A DNA stretch of 64,000 nt from Pseudomonadota bacterium. Lineage in GTDB: Bacteria; Pseudomonadota; Alphaproteobacteria; Acetobacterales; Acetobacteraceae. The notes under the pieces were generated by a model. That model did no database searches, was not told where the DNA came from, and was given only the letters and a program-made list of their open reading frames with translations. A program made the position numbers and the translations under genes. Numbering within the stretch: the first letter of the stretch is position 1; every line of letters begins with the position of its first letter. Positions 25,327 through 34,010 of this stretch are shown piece after piece. The stretch spans positions 45,306-109,305 of the forward strand of contig JAJZNE010000137.1 in the NCBI GenBank assembly GCA_021847995.1. Direction: 5' to 3'.

Positions 25327-26544
25327 ATGACGGATGCGAACCGGATGGACGCAGACCAATACCTGCCGCTCCAGGACATCGTGGCGCTGGAGTTCACGCA
25401 CACCGTCATGGGTCCGTCGGCCGGGATGTTCCTCGCCGATCTCGGCGCCGACGTGATCCGCATCGAGCCGCCCGGGGGCGACCGCACCCGCCGACTGCGT
25501 GGCTCGGGGCTGGGCTATTTCGGCTTCTACAACCGCAACAAGCGCTCGCTTGCCATCGACATCAAACGGCCGGAAAGCCGGCCCGTGCTTCTCCGGCTGA
25601 TCGGGTCCGCCGATGTGCTGATCGAGAACATGGCGGTCGGCACCATGGCGCGGATGGGGCTCGGATTTGACGATCTGGCGTCCGACCATCCGCGTCTCAT
25701 CTACTGCGCGCTCAAGGGCTTTCTCGACGGGCCGCATCGCAACCGCGCAGCGCTCGACGAAGTGGTGCAGATGATGAGCGGCCTCGCCTACATGACCGGG
25801 CTGCCGGGACGGCCGCTGCGGATGGGTGCCTCGGTCATCGACGTGATGGGCGGCCTGTTCGGCGCGTTCGGCATTCTCGCTGCCCTGCGGGAGCGCGAAC
25901 GCACCGGGCGGGGCTGCGAGGTGCGCAGCGCCCTGTTCGAAACGGCAGTGTTCCTGATGGGCCAGCATCTGGTGCAGTCGGCGCTGCAGGGTGCGCCGGT
26001 GCAGCCGATGTCGGTTCGCACCTCAGCGTGGTCGGTGTACGATGTCTTCCAGACCGCGGACGGTGAGCAGATCTTCCTCGGCCTCACCAGCGACGCCCAC
26101 TGGCGGCGCTTCTGCGAGGCGTTCGGCCGCGCCGACCTTGCCGGCGACGCCGCGCTGGCCTCCAACAATCAGCGCATCGCGGCACGCGACCGGCTGATGC
26201 CGGAGATACGGACGCTCCTCGCCGGGCTGTCGCGCGCGGAAGTCTTCCGACGCGCGCAACAGGCAGACCTGCCGTTTGCGCCGGTGGCCAGGCCGGAAGA
26301 CCTGTTCGAGGATGCGCATCTCCTGGCCACCGGCCATCTCGCCGCAAGCAGGGTCGAAGGTGCGGCGGTGCGGGTTCCGGCGCAGCCGTTCCAACTCGAC
26401 GGCAGGCGCTATTCCGTGCGGCGCGATCCACCGCCCGCCGGCGTTGATGGGCGGGAGATCCTGACGCGCTGCGGATTCGCGGCAGCGGACATCGCCGCGC
26501 TCGAACGCGCGGGGGTGGTGATGCTGAGCGGGGAGATGGCGTGA
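25327..26544 (+). CDS. CaiB/BaiF family III CoA-transferase
   Basis: 405 residues. Family landmarks are EFTHTVMGPSAGMFLADLGA, VIRIEPPGGDRTR, FGFYNRNKRSLAIDIKRPE, ADVLIENMAVGTM and catalytic Asp144 in NRAALDEVVQMMSG. These enzymes move CoA from an acyl-CoA to a carboxylate through an aspartyl-CoA thioester, often for dicarboxylates (succinyl-CoA donor). It is the last enzyme gene before the importer genes, and the citryl-CoA-lyase-like protein just upstream is a likely user of the thioester. ATG 25327 is preferred over an upstream in-frame extension overlapping the lyase gene. Confidence 0.88.
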   Translation: MTDANRMDADQYLPLQDIVALEFTHTVMGPSAGMFLADLGADVIRIEPPGGDRTRRLRGSGLGYFGFYNRNKRSLAIDIKRPESRPVLLRLIGSADVLIENMAVGTMARMGLGFDDLASDHPRLIYCALKGFLDGPHRNRAALDEVVQMMSGLAYMTGLPGRPLRMGASVIDVMGGLFGAFGILAALRERERTGRGCEVRSALFETAVFLMGQHLVQSALQGAPVQPMSVRTSAWSVYDVFQTADGEQIFLGLTSDAHWRRFCEAFGRADLAGDAALASNNQRIAARDRLMPEIRTLLAGLSRAEVFRRAQQADLPFAPVARPEDLFEDAHLLATGHLAASRVEGAAVRVPAQPFQLDGRRYSVRRDPPPAGVDGREILTRCGFAAADIAALERAGVVMLSGEMA

Positions 26545-26567
26545 CGACCGGCGGCACCGCTCCCGCG

Positions 26568-26593
26568 CCGGGTGCATGTGCCGGGTGCATGTG
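26568..26593. repeat. Perfect tandem 13-bp repeat upstream of the binding-protein gene
   Basis: CCGGGTGCATGTG occurs twice head to tail (26568-26580, 26581-26593) in the 86-bp gap between the CoA-transferase stop and the Liv binding-protein ATG. It could be a binding site, an mRNA element or a recent slippage duplication. Confidence 0.4.
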
Positions 26594-26630
26594 TCGGGCG
26601 GGCGCGCGCAAATAGCGGGGGAGCAGGACG

Positions 26631-27767
26631 ATGAAGCGCAGGCAGGTGCTCGGCGGGGTGGCGGCGCTGACGGCAGTCGGCTATGTCGGTGCCGCGGCCG
26701 GCGCCGAGCCGATCCGCATCGGGCTGGATGCCGTGCTGACCGGCGCAGGCGCCGATATCGGCGAGCGCATCCGGCGCGCCGCGCAATGGGCGATGGATCG
26801 GATCAACCGCAACGGCGGCGTGCAGTTGCCCGATGGTTCGCGCCGTCCGCTCGAACTGGTGGCGGTCGATGACCAGGCAAAGCCGGACATCGGCCTCAAT
26901 GCCATCAGGCGTCTGGTGGACGACCCGACGGTGGTGGCTCTTCTCGGTCCCGACTGGTCGAGTGTCACCTATCCGACGCTGTTCGTGGGCGAGGAGGCGG
27001 GCATCGCGCAGATCACCTCATCGGTCGCCCAGCGCATCACGCAGGCCGGAATGAAGCACATCTTCCGCGCCCGTTCCACCGACGCGGACTGGATGGCGGC
27101 GCTGGCCGACTACATTGTCGCCGAGGGCCATCAGCAGATCGGCGTGACCTACGCCAACAGCGAGTTCGGGCGCAGTGGCCGCGCCGCCTTCGTCAGGGCG
27201 CTGAAGGAACGCCGGAACCTGGCGCCGGCCCAGGAACTCTCCTATGCCGTCGGCGACACCGACTTCACTGCGATCGCCGGCCGGCTGGTGCAGAGCGGCG
27301 TTCCGGCGGTGTGCAACCTCGGTAACGAGCCGGAAGGTGCCCTTCTGATCAAGACCCTCCGGCAGCTCGGTTTCCGGGGCCTATTCGCGTTCAACTCCGC
27401 CGACAGCATCTTCGCCAAACTGGCCGGACCGGACGCGATCGGCGTCGTCGGATCGCTGAGCTGGGTCGATACCAAATCCGACGCCGCATCGCAGGCTTTC
27501 GTCGGCGCCTACCGGGCACAGTTCAACGAGACGCCGATCGGCCATTCGGCGATCTATTATGATGCCATCAACCTGCTCGCGGATGCGATCGCGCGGGCCG
27601 GGACCGACCGCGGCGCACTCCTCGCCGCCCTGAAATCGACCGACGCTTGGGGCGGCGTGCAGGGCAACTACCATCCCTCGGCCCCGACCGGCGACATGAT
27701 TCATTCCTGCGTCGTCATCCGCTACAACCAGCAACTCGTGCCCGAAGTGGTGGCGGTGAGAGACTGA
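26631..27767 (+). CDS. Liv-type ABC importer, periplasmic binding protein (importer 1)
   Basis: 378 residues of the branched-chain-amino-acid/amide binding family. The N-terminus (MKRRQVLGGVAALTAVGYV, cut near AAAGA/EP) is a signal peptide with twin Arg, so Tat export is possible. The mature part starts EPIRIGLDAVLTGAGADIGE and contains the typical VVALLGPDWSSVTYPTLFVGEEAG and VTYANSEFGRSGRAAF. It binds the substrate for the four genes that follow. Family members bind amino acids, amides, urea or aromatic and dicarboxylic acids; the enzymes upstream suggest an N-containing or acidic compound. A tandem 13-bp repeat lies just before it. Confidence 0.88.
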   Translation: MKRRQVLGGVAALTAVGYVGAAAGAEPIRIGLDAVLTGAGADIGERIRRAAQWAMDRINRNGGVQLPDGSRRPLELVAVDDQAKPDIGLNAIRRLVDDPTVVALLGPDWSSVTYPTLFVGEEAGIAQITSSVAQRITQAGMKHIFRARSTDADWMAALADYIVAEGHQQIGVTYANSEFGRSGRAAFVRALKERRNLAPAQELSYAVGDTDFTAIAGRLVQSGVPAVCNLGNEPEGALLIKTLRQLGFRGLFAFNSADSIFAKLAGPDAIGVVGSLSWVDTKSDAASQAFVGAYRAQFNETPIGHSAIYYDAINLLADAIARAGTDRGALLAALKSTDAWGGVQGNYHPSAPTGDMIHSCVVIRYNQQLVPEVVAVRD

Positions 27768-27798
27768 CGCCACCCCGATCGGGCGCCATGGTGCGCGC

Positions 27799-28656
27799 AT
27801 GCTTGTTCAGATCGTGGTCTCCGGGCTTGCCAGCGGCGCCACCTACGCCCTGATCGCACTCGGCTTCGTCATCATCTGGAATACCGCGGCGGTGGTGAAT
27901 TTCGCGCAGGGCGAATTCGCGGTCGCGGCGATGTTCGTCGCCCTGGTGCTGTCGCGGTTCGGCCATGTCCCGCTGTTCCTGGCGTTGCCGGCGTCGGTGG
28001 CGGCAAGTGCGCTGCTCGGCTGGCTGACCGAGCGCATCGTGATCCGGCCGGTGATCGGCAGGAATGCGATGACCGTGGTCACCGTCACCATCGGCCTGCA
28101 GATCGTCCTGTCCGACGGGGCCAAGCTGATCTTCGGCGGGCAGCCCTATCCGTTCCCCGCGCCGTTCTCCGGCGCGCCGCTCGGCTTCGGCGGGGTGGTG
28201 CTGCCGCGGCAGTCGCTGCTGGTGATCCTCGCCATGGCGCTCCTGGTCGCGGCGCTTCACGCCATGTCCGTGCTGACGCCGTTCGGCAAGCGGCTCCGCG
28301 CCGTCGCCCAGGACAGGGAAGTGGCGGCGATGATGGGGATCGACGTGAACCGTACCGTCGCCCAGGGTTTCGCCGTCAGTGCCGCGGTGGCGGGCGTTGC
28401 CGGGGTGCTGCTGGCGCCGGTGATCTTCGTCTCCGCCGATCTGGGATTGCCGCTGCTGATAAAGTCCTTCGTCGCAGCGATCATCGGCGGCTTCGGCAGC
28501 TATCCCGGCGCCCTGGCCGGTGGCCTGCTGATCGGCGTGATCGACAATGTCGTGAGCTACGCGGTATCCACCGACTATCGCGACGTGATCTCGTTCCTGG
28601 TGCTGATCGTGATGCTGCTGCTGCGCCCCACCGGGCTGTTCCCGAATCACCGATGA
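27799..28656 (+). CDS. Liv-type ABC importer permease, LivH-like (importer 1)
   Basis: 285 residues, about eight hydrophobic helices. The LivH signature is clear: VSGLASGATYALIALGFVIIWN followed by TAAVVNFAQGEFAV, the EAA-like KRLRAVAQDREVAAMMGIDV loop (~175-195) that contacts the ATPase, and AAIIGGFGSYPGALAGG. It forms half of the inner-membrane channel with the LivM-like protein encoded next, which it overlaps by 4 nt. The signal-free start at 27799 fits the family length. Confidence 0.9.
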   Translation: MLVQIVVSGLASGATYALIALGFVIIWNTAAVVNFAQGEFAVAAMFVALVLSRFGHVPLFLALPASVAASALLGWLTERIVIRPVIGRNAMTVVTVTIGLQIVLSDGAKLIFGGQPYPFPAPFSGAPLGFGGVVLPRQSLLVILAMALLVAALHAMSVLTPFGKRLRAVAQDREVAAMMGIDVNRTVAQGFAVSAAVAGVAGVLLAPVIFVSADLGLPLLIKSFVAAIIGGFGSYPGALAGGLLIGVIDNVVSYAVSTDYRDVISFLVLIVMLLLRPTGLFPNHR

Positions 28657-29594
28657 TGTCCCGGCGCCCGGCCCCGCGTGCCGCACTGGCGGTGGCGGCG
28701 GTTGCCGCCGTCGCGGTGCCGCCGCTGCTTGCGCCCTATGCGCTGCATCTCTGCGTAATGGTCGGGATCTTCGCGATCCTCGCCCTCAGCCTCAATCTGA
28801 TCTGCGGCTGGGCGGGCATGATCTCGCTCGGCCACGCCGGCTTCTGGCTGATCGGGGCGTATACGACGGCGCTGCTGACAACCGACCATGGCATCGCGTT
28901 CTGGTGGGCGCTGCCGGCCTCGATCGGCATCACGGCAGCATCCGGGTTGCTGCTCGGCCTTCCGTCGCTGCGCTGGAACGGGCACTTCCTCGCCGTGATC
29001 ACGATCGCCTTCGGCATGATCGTCCAGACCCTGTCGGTCAACTGGGAGTGGCTGACACACGGCAACGACGGAGTCTCGAACATCCCCCGTCCGGTGCTGT
29101 TCGGTCACCGCCTCGGCGCCAACCTGGCGTTCTATTACCTCGTTGTCGTCATCCTGGCGGCGGTGTGGGCGCTGATGCACCGCTTCATCGTGTCGGGCTA
29201 CGGGCGCGCGCTGAAGGCGCTGCGCGACGACGAAGTCGCGGCGGCGTGCATGGGTGTCAATATCGCCCGCTTCAAGGTCACTGCCTTCGTGCTGTCGGCC
29301 GGGATCGCCGGGATGGCCGGATCGCTCTATGCGTCCTATGTCCGCTTCCTCAATCCGGACAGCTTCGGACTCGACACCTCGATCCGCGTCTTCGTGATGG
29401 TGGTGATCGGCGGCATCGGCAGCATCGGCGGTTCCATCCTCGGCAGTTTCGCGGTCTATGTGCTGCCGGAAGTCCTGCGGCCCTTGCAGCAATACTACTA
29501 CGTCATCTGGGGCGTCGTCGTCATCGTGGTCATGCGGTTTCTGCCCGGGGGTCTGGCGACGATCTGGTCATCCGCCCCACCCGGCCGGGAGTGA
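28653..29594 (+). CDS. Liv-type ABC importer permease, LivM-like (importer 1)
   Basis: 313 residues with LivM features: LNLICGWAGMISLGHAGFWLIGAY (~48-71), the coupling loop GRALKALRDDEVAAACMGVN (~183-202) and FVMVVIGGIGSIGGSILGS (~248-266). It pairs with the LivH-like permease. The start overlaps the preceding stop by 4 nt; two adjacent ATGs (28653, 28656) are both possible. No Asp/Glu-rich ATPase domain is fused here, unlike some LivM-LivG fusions. Confidence 0.9.
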   Translation: MMSRRPAPRAALAVAAVAAVAVPPLLAPYALHLCVMVGIFAILALSLNLICGWAGMISLGHAGFWLIGAYTTALLTTDHGIAFWWALPASIGITAASGLLLGLPSLRWNGHFLAVITIAFGMIVQTLSVNWEWLTHGNDGVSNIPRPVLFGHRLGANLAFYYLVVVILAAVWALMHRFIVSGYGRALKALRDDEVAAACMGVNIARFKVTAFVLSAGIAGMAGSLYASYVRFLNPDSFGLDTSIRVFVMVVIGGIGSIGGSILGSFAVYVLPEVLRPLQQYYYVIWGVVVIVVMRFLPGGLATIWSSAPPGRE

Positions 29595-29598
29595 TGCG

Positions 29599-30372
29599 AT
29601 GGCGGCCACGGCGCTGCTGCAAACCAGCGGCCTGACCAGGTCCTTCGGCGGGCTGCTCGCCCTGTCCGACCTCACGATCACCGTCGAAGCAGGCGGCATC
29701 CAGGGACTGATCGGACCCAACGGCTCCGGAAAGTCCACCTTCATCAACGTGGTGAGCGGGGTACTGCGTCCTGACGCGGGCCGCGTCACGATTGCGGGGC
29801 GGCAGATTGCCGGCCGCCGGGCCGACATCGCGGCGCGGGCCGGCATTGCCCGCACTTTCCAGAATCTCCGCCTGTTCGGCGGGCTGACCGTGCTGGAAAA
29901 CGTGCTGATGGGGGGACATCTCCGGCTCCGCACCGGGCTCGCCGCCGCCTTGCTCGGTACCGACCGGGCACGCGAACAGGGCCTGCGCGAGCATGCCGAG
30001 CAGATCCTTGCCCTGGTCCGGCTCACCCACCGGATGCGTCAGCCGGCCGGCACCCTCTCCTACGGCGAACAGCGCCGGCTGGAGATCGCACGCGCCCTGG
30101 CCGCCCGCCCGCGCCTGCTGCTGCTCGATGAGCCGCTGGCCGGGATGAACCCCGCCGAAATGGCGATGGTGGTGGAGATCATGCAGCACACGGTTGCCGA
30201 GGGCGTGACGATCCTGCTGGTGGAGCATGCGATGCGCGTGGTCATGGCGGTGTGTGCGCGCATCACCGTGCTCAATTTCGGCCGCTGCATCGCCGCCGGC
30301 CCGCCCGCCGCGATCCGCCGCGACGAAGCCGTCATCCGCGCCTATCTCGGCCGCGCCCGTCATGATGCATAA
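29599..30372 (+). CDS. Liv-type ABC importer ATPase, LivG-like (importer 1)
   Basis: 257 residues, complete ABC ATPase: Walker A GPNGSGKST (~39-47), Q-loop in IARTFQNLRLF, signature LSYGEQRRLEIARAL (LivG form), Walker B LLLLDEPLAGMNPAE and switch His in LVEHAMRVV. The C-terminal Liv tail (NFGRCIAAGPPAAIRRDEAVIRAYLG) is present. The chosen ATG at 29599 lies 4 nt after the LivM-like stop; the upstream in-frame stretch is shadow. It works with the LivF-like ATPase, whose gene it overlaps by 11 nt. Confidence 0.9.
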   Translation: MAATALLQTSGLTRSFGGLLALSDLTITVEAGGIQGLIGPNGSGKSTFINVVSGVLRPDAGRVTIAGRQIAGRRADIAARAGIARTFQNLRLFGGLTVLENVLMGGHLRLRTGLAAALLGTDRAREQGLREHAEQILALVRLTHRMRQPAGTLSYGEQRRLEIARALAARPRLLLLDEPLAGMNPAEMAMVVEIMQHTVAEGVTILLVEHAMRVVMAVCARITVLNFGRCIAAGPPAAIRRDEAVIRAYLGRARHDA

Positions 30373-31111
30373 GGCCGAGCCCGGGTCGCCGATGCTGTCG
30401 GTGCGTGGCCTGCGCGCCGGCTACGGCAGGATCGAGGCGCTGCGCGGCGTTGACCTTGAAGTGGCGGTAGGGGAACTGGTGGCGCTGATCGGCTCGAACG
30501 GTGCCGGCAAGACCACGACTTTGAAGGCGATCCTGAATCTCGTTCCGCACTCCGCCGGGCGGATCGCATTCCGCGGCGAACCGACGGAGCGGGTGCCGCC
30601 GCATGTCCTCGCCCGCCGGGGCATCGGCGTGGTTCCCGAGGGACGGCGGGTCTTCGCGATATCGACCGTGCAGGAAAATCTCGAACTCGGCGGCCTCGCG
30701 CGCACGACGCGCAGCGATGCGCGCCGCGCGATGGAGCGCGTGTTCGAGACCTTCCCGGTGCTGCGGGAGCGGCGGCGGCAGCGCGCAGGATCGCTCTCCG
30801 GCGGCGAGCAGCAGATGCTCGCCATCGGGCGCGCACTCATGTCGCGGCCCGACCTGCTCCTGCTGGACGAACCGTCGATGGGGCTTGCCCCGATCTACGT
30901 CGAGGCGATCTTCGCCCTGATCGCGAGGCTGAACCGCGAGGGCGTCACGATCCTGCTGATCGAGCAGAACGCCACCCTGTCTCTCGAAATCGCCGCGCGG
31001 GCGTATGTGCTGGAGCAGGGTTGCTGCGTGCTGTCGGGACCGGCGGCCGAGCTGCGGCACCATCCGCAGGTCGTCGATGCCTATCTGGGCGGCGAATTCG
31101 CCGACCGATGA
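30362..31111 (+). CDS. Liv-type ABC importer ATPase, LivF-like (importer 1)
   Basis: 249 residues. LivF pattern: LSVRGLRAGYGRIEALRGVDLEV, Walker A GSNGAGKTT, IGVVPEGRRVFAISTVQENL, signature LSGGEQQMLAIGRALMSRP and LLLDEPSMGLAP, then IEQNATLSLEIAARAYVLEQG. The ATG at 30362 overlaps the LivG-like gene; further ATGs at 30365 and 30392 are alternatives. It ends the first transport unit; 186 nt with a promoter (31159-31210) separate it from the sugar-type importer. Confidence 0.9.
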   Translation: MMHKAEPGSPMLSVRGLRAGYGRIEALRGVDLEVAVGELVALIGSNGAGKTTTLKAILNLVPHSAGRIAFRGEPTERVPPHVLARRGIGVVPEGRRVFAISTVQENLELGGLARTTRSDARRAMERVFETFPVLRERRRQRAGSLSGGEQQMLAIGRALMSRPDLLLLDEPSMGLAPIYVEAIFALIARLNREGVTILLIEQNATLSLEIAARAYVLEQGCCVLSGPAAELRHHPQVVDAYLGGEFADR

Positions 31112-31158
31112 CCGCCGCCGCCCCGACGCGGGCAGGGCGCGGCCGGCGGGCGCAAACG

Positions 31159-31210
31159 TCATACTTATCATATCAAGCCGCTTGCACCCGCCCCCGCGCC
31201 CGCGTAGCCT
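31159..31210 (+). promoter_or_regulatory. Promoter B, twin of the GntR-controlled promoter at 19240
   Basis: TCATACTTATCATATCAAG (31159-31177) differs at one base from 19240-19258. The dyad CAAG-CCG-CTTG, -35 TTGCAC (31182-31187), 17-nt spacer and -10 TAGCCT (31205-31210) repeat the spacing of promoter A. It drives the sugar-type ABC importer (ATG 31298). Confidence 0.75.
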
Positions 31211-31297
31211 GACCGCGCCGACAGCCCACCCGGTCCGGCCCGGCCTGTTGCCGGGGGGAAACAAAAACATCGAGTGTCGGAATGGAGGAGGAGGCGA

Positions 31298-32422
31298 ATG
31301 AAAGCCGACAACAGCCCAAAAATGCTGGCGCTGGCAGTGACGCTCGTATCGGCGCTGTTCGCGGCCGCGCCGCCCGCGTTCGCGCAATCGGGGGATCTGG
31401 AGAAGGCGAAACAGCTCCTCGCCGATCACATGAACCCGCCGACCTTCGTCGCGCCGGGACCGGCCTTCGACGCCCGCCATTGCATGGCCGGCAAGAAGAT
31501 CATGGTGGTCCCGGTGTCGAGCGCGAACCCGTTCGCGCAGGATATCGTCAATGCCATGGCCGCCGCCGCCAGGGACGTTGGCTTCCGGCTCGATGAGTGG
31601 AACAACCAGGCGAAGCCCGAACAATGGGTACAGGGCATCGACGCGGCGGTGGCGCAGAAATACGACCTGGTCGATCTGATGGGCGGCACCGATCCGGCGC
31701 TGCTCGGTCCGCAGATCAAGGCGGCGCGGGCCGCCGGCGTCAAGGTCGTCACCACCCACATCTACGACTATTCGCAGTCGCCCGCGGTGCCGATCGACAA
31801 CTCGGTGCAGGTGGACTACCAGTTGGTGGGTCGCATGATCGCCGACTGGATCACCATCAAGACCAACCGCAAGGCCGACGTGCTGATCATCGGCTCGGAC
31901 GAGGTCGTTCCGACGCCGCCTTACGTCAAGGCCCTGCGCGACGAGATGGCGCTGCAATGCGGCGCCGGCTGCAGGACCAGTTATATTAACGCACCGATCC
32001 CTGAATGGTCCACCAAAATCCAGCCGAGCGTGCAGGCGGCGCTGAATGCCGACCCCGACGTGAACTACATCGTCCCGATCTATGACAGCATGACGCAGTT
32101 TGTCCTGCCGGCGCTGCGCATCACCGGGCGCAGCGGCAAGGTCAGGATCGCGACGTTCAACGGCACGCCCTTCATCATCGACGCGATCCAGAAGGGCCAG
32201 GTGGAAATGGATATCGGCGAGAGCGTAGGCTGGGTCGGCCGCGGCTTCGTCGATGCCGATATGCGGACGCTGTGCGGAATCGCACCGGTGCATCATCTGC
32301 TGGTGCCCTACCATATCTTCGACTCCGGCAACGCCGGCGCGGCCGGCACCCCGGCCGAATACGACCGGGGCTACGGCGATGTCCATGTCGCCGGGTTCCG
32401 CAGGCTGTGGGGGCTGGAGTAG
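31298..32422 (+). CDS. Sugar-type ABC importer, periplasmic binding protein (RbsB-like)
   Basis: 374 residues. A signal peptide (NSPKMLALAVTLVSALFAAA, cut near AFA/QS) precedes a periplasmic-binding fold of the RbsB/LacI type: KKIMVVPVSSANPFAQDIVNAM (~67-88), VDLMGGTDPALLGPQIKAAR, NSVQVDYQLVGRMIADWI and VLIIGSDEV. Two Cys near 226-230 (LQCGAGCRTSY) could form a disulfide. A GGAGGAGG ribosome site precedes ATG 31298. Its promoter copies the GntR-controlled one, so uptake is co-regulated with the catabolic operon. A sugar, a sugar-like lactone or another polar compound could be the ligand. Confidence 0.87.
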   Translation: MKADNSPKMLALAVTLVSALFAAAPPAFAQSGDLEKAKQLLADHMNPPTFVAPGPAFDARHCMAGKKIMVVPVSSANPFAQDIVNAMAAAARDVGFRLDEWNNQAKPEQWVQGIDAAVAQKYDLVDLMGGTDPALLGPQIKAARAAGVKVVTTHIYDYSQSPAVPIDNSVQVDYQLVGRMIADWITIKTNRKADVLIIGSDEVVPTPPYVKALRDEMALQCGAGCRTSYINAPIPEWSTKIQPSVQAALNADPDVNYIVPIYDSMTQFVLPALRITGRSGKVRIATFNGTPFIIDAIQKGQVEMDIGESVGWVGRGFVDADMRTLCGIAPVHHLLVPYHIFDSGNAGAAGTPAEYDRGYGDVHVAGFRRLWGLE

Positions 32423-32429
32423 CCGCGCG

Positions 32430-34010
32430 TTGCACAGCCAACCTGCGCCGGCGCTCGAACTGCGGCACCTGTCCAAGACGTTCGGCGGTGCCGTCGGGCT
32501 CGATGATGTGCATCTCACCGTTTTGCCCGGGGAGGTCCATGGCCTGCTCGGGCAGAACGGATCCGGCAAGTCAACGCTGATAAAGGTGCTGGCCGGCTAC
32601 CATGCGCCGGAACCGGGGGCGGAGATTTCGGTGTATGGCCGCAGCGTGCGCCAGCCCCTGCGCCCCGGCGATTTCCGCCGGCTCGGTCTGGCCTTCGTGC
32701 ACCAGCACCTCGGTCTGCTGCCGTCGCTCAGCGTGGTCGAGAACATGCGGATCGGCGCCCTCGCCGCGCGCCATCGCTGGTACATCTCCTGGCCGCGGGA
32801 ACGCCGGCGGGTCGAACAGATGTTCGCGCGCTTCGACCTTGATATCGACGTCCTCGCACGGGTCGGCGACCTGCCGGCGGTGGAACGCGCGCTGCTGGCG
32901 ATCGTTCGCGCCTTCGCCGACCTGCATGACCAGCGCGACGCGCTCGACCGGCCCGGCATCCTGGTGCTGGACGAGCCGACGCCGTTCCTGCCGCGCCCCG
33001 GCGTGGAAAAGCTGTTCCGGCTGGTGCGCGGGATCGTTGGTGAGGGGGCGAGCGTCCTGTTCGTCTCGCACGATGTGGACGAGGTGCGCGAGATCACCGA
33101 TCGCGCCACCGTGTTGCGTGACGGCAGGGTGGCGGGCTCGCTGGTCAGCGCCGCCGCCAGCCCCGACGACTTCATCGAGCTGATCGTCGGACGTCGGGTC
33201 GTGCCGTTCCAGGCCAGCAATCGCGACATGCGACGCGAAGCCACCGACATCGCCATCCGCGGGCTGAGCGGCGGGACCGTGCGCGACCTTGCGCTCACGC
33301 TCCACCGGGGCGAGGTCGTCGGTCTCACCGGCCTGATCGGGGCTGGTTTCGAGGAGGTGCCCTATCTGCTGTTCGGGGCTGCTCCGGCATCGCACGGAAG
33401 GCTCGGGATCGGGGCGGACACCTTCGATCTGCCGGGCATGACGCCGGAAGCTGCGCGCGCCGCGGGGCTGGCGCTGCTGCCGGCCGACCGGCTCGGCGCA
33501 TCGGGGGTGGGCACGTTGCCGGTGGCGCATAATATCACGCTGCCGGTGGTCGGCGAATTCATGCACGCCGTGTGGCTCGATCGGCAGGGCCTCGGCCGGC
33601 GCGCCCGCCAGCTCGCCGCTTCCCATGACGTGCGGCCGAACGATCCCGACCTGCCGCTCGAAGCGCTGAGCGGCGGCAACCAGCAGAAGGCACTGCTGGC
33701 GAAATGGCTGCAGACGACGCCGCGGCTGCTGCTGCTCGACGAACCGACGCAGGGCGTGGATGTCGGGGCACGCCAGCAGGTCTATCGGGCGCTGACCGAG
33801 GCGGCCGCTGCCGGCACCGTCATCCTGTGCGCCAGCACGGATGCCGAGCAGCTTGCCGCGATCTGCGATCGCGTGCTGATCTTCGCCCGTGGCATGGTGA
33901 CGCAGGAACTGATCGGACCCGAGGTGACCAGGGAACACATCGCCGAGCAATGCCTGCGCAGCGTCGGCCCTGGCGGGCTGGCGGCGCGTGCCGGACGCGG
34001 GGGACCGTGA
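32430..34010 (+). CDS. Sugar-type ABC importer ATPase, tandem (RbsA-like)
   Basis: 526 residues with two ABC modules. The first has Walker A GQNGSGKST (~37-45), Q-loop LAFVHQHLGLLPSLSVVENM and LVLDEPTPFLP; the second has the degenerate P-loop TGLIGAGFEEVPYLLFGA usual in RbsA-type proteins, signature LSGGNQQKALLAKWL and LLLDEPTQGVDVGARQ. The module-1 signature (GDLPAVERALLAIVRAF) is also degenerate, lacking LSGGQ. No ATG fits; the likely start is TTG 32430, 7 nt after the binding-protein stop. It energises uptake with the permease that follows. Confidence 0.87.
   Translation: MHSQPAPALELRHLSKTFGGAVGLDDVHLTVLPGEVHGLLGQNGSGKSTLIKVLAGYHAPEPGAEISVYGRSVRQPLRPGDFRRLGLAFVHQHLGLLPSLSVVENMRIGALAARHRWYISWPRERRRVEQMFARFDLDIDVLARVGDLPAVERALLAIVRAFADLHDQRDALDRPGILVLDEPTPFLPRPGVEKLFRLVRGIVGEGASVLFVSHDVDEVREITDRATVLRDGRVAGSLVSAAASPDDFIELIVGRRVVPFQASNRDMRREATDIAIRGLSGGTVRDLALTLHRGEVVGLTGLIGAGFEEVPYLLFGAAPASHGRLGIGADTFDLPGMTPEAARAAGLALLPADRLGASGVGTLPVAHNITLPVVGEFMHAVWLDRQGLGRRARQLAASHDVRPNDPDLPLEALSGGNQQKALLAKWLQTTPRLLLLDEPTQGVDVGARQQVYRALTEAAAAGTVILCASTDAEQLAAICDRVLIFARGMVTQELIGPEVTREHIAEQCLRSVGPGGLAARAGRGGP

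Noticed and set aside
30332..32569. 745-codon minus-strand frame across the LivF/RbsB junction
   Set aside because: No motif, and it crosses a promoter region and two well-supported plus-strand genes.
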